A DNA stretch of 64,000 bases, from the NCBI GenBank assembly GCA_023401595.1, contig JAEXDQ010000040.1, positions 52,667 through 116,666 of the forward strand, in the 5' to 3' direction. Position 1 is the first letter of the stretch. Every line of letters begins with the position of its first letter. A program made the translations under genes and the position numbers. Below are positions 62,326 through 64,000 of this stretch, piece by piece. The DNA comes from Spirochaetota bacterium. Its GTDB lineage: Bacteria > Spirochaetota > Spirochaetia > Sphaerochaetales > Sphaerochaetaceae. The notes beneath the pieces were generated by a model. It was not told the DNA's origin and searched no databases. It was given only the letters and a program-made list of their open reading frames with translations.

Positions 62326-63477
62326 TCATATGTATCTGCTTACGCCCAGTACGAAATGGCTGCCGCGCTTGTCCAGATGTACGATGACCGGAACATGGTC
62401 ATCGGAAAAACCAAAGACGAATTTCTTGTACGCTATGTCGTAGTCATCCGTTTTTTCCGTATAGACGGTCTTCCATTCCATTCCGTCGAACTTTCTCAAT
62501 ACGGCCTCACCGGAAAGTTTGCTTTGATACATGATATATGGTATCTGTTGATCGAACACGAGACAGGCAGGGAACAAGCCATCGAATTCCAAATCGGAGC
62601 CGACCTTCTCCCAGGCATTCCCATTGAACCTTACCACACCCAAGACACCTGTCGTACTGGAACCATATACGATATAAGGCGTCTGACCATCAAACATGAG
62701 GGAGGCCTGATCGATGTTTTCACCGACGGGCTTGCCAATCGTCTCCCAAGCCGTCCCGTTGAACTTCTTCACGATGACGGCATGTGGCGATGCATCTTCC
62801 CCACATAGGAAATACAAGGACTGTCCATCGGATGCAAGCTCTATGAAACGAGGGGAAACATCTATATTGGAAAGGCGCTTCCATTCACCGTCGACCCACC
62901 ACACCTTTGTCAATGTCTCTCCCTTGACTCTATACGCAATATACGGATTGTTGTTGTAGGACGCGACAGCCCCACACAAACCAGAAGCACCGCCGGTATT
63001 GAAATATGGATCGTTTGGAACTACAAGGCCCCACTCCGTTCCATTGTACTTCGCCACTGCGAGATATGCATCGGTACGCTGCAACAGCAGATATGGGACA
63101 TGGTCGTAGAACCTGAGGCGTAGATTCCTAATCGCAACCGTTCCATGAGTGAACCCAGCTTCACCGACCGTCTCCCAGTATTTGCCGTTGAACTTCCTTA
63201 CGGTGATGCTGTTTGGATGCAATTTGTCGATGCTTGCGATATAAGGAATCCCACCATCGAATGCGATGGAGAAACAACCATCTAGATCGTCAGTTCCAGG
63301 AACACTCTCGGTCTCATTCACTATCGTCCAACGAGGTTCTTTTTCGGTTGGCTTGACTGGATCGCTTGGAACGACCGGCGCGGGCATATCGTCCTTGCAG
63401 GCCGGTATAGAAAACAGCAAAACCAAAATATAGGCCAGCACCGCCAGTCCGGTGGTCAAATAATATCTCTCTTTCAT
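62326..63477 (-). CDS. Lipoprotein with six-bladed propeller-type repeats
   Basis: A 383-residue exported lipoprotein. The signal MKERYYLTT, a hydrophobic stretch and the lipobox SIPAC are followed by a Pro-rich linker. About six repeats of 50-55 residues follow, each with a motif like V-x-K-F-N-G-x-x-W-E-x-V-G (RKFNGKYWETVG, AKYNGTEWGLV, KKFNGTAWETIG, VRFNGNAWEKVG, RKFDGMEWKTV) and an IPYI(M/V)Y-type strand. This suggests a beta-propeller. It is probably on the cell surface or in the periplasm, with a binding role. No catalytic motif was seen. ATG 63477 begins the signal peptide; the ribosome site (GGAG) is rather distant. Confidence 0.78.
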   Translation of the reverse strand: MKERYYLTTGLAVLAYILVLLFSIPACKDDMPAPVVPSDPVKPTEKEPRWTIVNETESVPGTDDLDGCFSIAFDGGIPYIASIDKLHPNSITVRKFNGKYWETVGEAGFTHGTVAIRNLRLRFYDHVPYLLLQRTDAYLAVAKYNGTEWGLVVPNDPYFNTGGASGLCGAVASYNNNPYIAYRVKGETLTKVWWVDGEWKRLSNIDVSPRFIELASDGQSLYFLCGEDASPHAVIVKKFNGTAWETIGKPVGENIDQASLMFDGQTPYIVYGSSTTGVLGVVRFNGNAWEKVGSDLEFDGLFPACLVFDQQIPYIMYQSKLSGEAVLRKFDGMEWKTVYTEKTDDYDIAYKKFVFGFSDDHVPVIVHLDKRGSHFVLGVSRYI

Positions 63478-63910
63478 GTTCTGTTTTTTTCTCCGTTTCA
63501 GGGGAAAAGCCCCGTAAAACAACACCGGAGGCTACACGGCCTCTTGGAATGATGAAATAATCAATCATGGTGTTTAAATATAGGTTGCTTTTTTTCATAT
63601 CAATTGTCAACTGTTTTTATGGAATCAGTTTTATAGTCAATGCAAACAAACTCTGGCAGCAATTCATGGAATGTTGGACACTACACAACTATAACTTTTG
63701 GTTATTAAAAATAACTATTAGGATAATAATAGAACAGGAACAAAAGTGAGGAACAATAATGTAGAATCCTCAAAAAGCCAGGGAAAAATAGCTACAGAAA
63801 TTGACGTGTCAGCGTAGCCTAACAGCATGCCGCCATTTGGACAAAGCCCCTTCCCTATTCAAGCAGGCGTCATGGACGGCCATCCAGCCCCGGACGGTCG
63901 CATAAGCCCC

Positions 63911-63940
63911 GGTGCGTGTCGGTGCGTGTCGGTGAACCGC
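63911..63940. repeat. Short 10-bp tandem repeat near the window end
   Basis: ggtgcgtgtc occurs twice in tandem, followed by the related ggtgaaccgc. The region 63478-64000 contains no supportable gene: its first 300 bases are AT-rich, probably holding the lipoprotein promoter, and the last 150 are GC-rich. Confidence 0.5.
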
Positions 63941-64000
63941 GACCCGCCCCTGCCGAGGCCCCGCAATCCCCCAGGTGTATCGAAGCCGGCCGAAGCCCCG

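Overview
The window looks like a spirochaete chromosome, tentatively Sphaerochaetaceae-like. This rests on gene content and style only: a moderately GC-rich core, diderm-type lipoproteins, an orphan MsmX/UgpC-type ATPase, an AmmeMemoRadiSam locus and an EpmA/EpmB/EF-P set. No rRNA or tRNA gene was found, so the assignment is an inference.

Layout. 1-2.4 kb: a minus-strand operon of amrB, amrA, a radical SAM enzyme and a cut-off TIGR04076-type gene. 2.5-16.8 kb: core and envelope genes, namely an orphan LytTR response regulator, a 1031-residue Ig-like lipoprotein, a UgpC-type ATPase, aspartate kinase, a UMF1-type MFS transporter, an autoregulated MerR regulator, a MATE pump, an exported-protein gene interrupted by an in-frame TAG, and an esterase. 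16.8-23.2 kb: a decayed DeoR-type regulator, then a seven-gene TRAP transporter/catabolic operon (dctP, ridA, gntR, DUF6282, dctQ, dctM, sugar isomerase-like). 23.2-25.6 kb: gene remnants and a HipBA-type toxin-antitoxin pair.

26.0-38.24 kb: an AT-richer island inserted in the 3' end of guaA. A 13-bp repeat, identical at 12 positions, marks both ends: one copy covers the last guaA codons and the other lies at 26003-26015. Paired GTTGCC motifs lie just inside each end. The island carries a seven-gene extended type I restriction-modification operon (half-S, M, TIGR04141 protein, S, membrane/zinc-finger protein, R, YgjP-like peptidase). It also holds frameshifted remnants of a Firmicutes-type mobilizable element (MobV relaxase, small conserved protein, RepA-like ATPase). 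No integrase gene is visible.

38.2-64 kb: core again. It holds guaA, an ECF vitamin-type transporter, plsC, an ABC exporter, a DEAD-box helicase with a large internal insertion, a class IV aminotransferase, ftsK, rsmG-mnmG-mnmE, epmA-efp-epmB, an MFS transporter and a beta-propeller lipoprotein.

Recurrent non-coding features deserve attention. Degenerate tandem arrays with a strict 11-bp period occur in at least four intergenic places. Three promoters (amrB, mnmE, epmA) end 5-6 bp before the start codon, predicting leaderless mRNAs. A MerR-type 19-bp-spacer promoter lies before the merR gene, a perfect palindrome overlaps the start region of the TRAP operon, and repeated operator-like sequences precede hipB.
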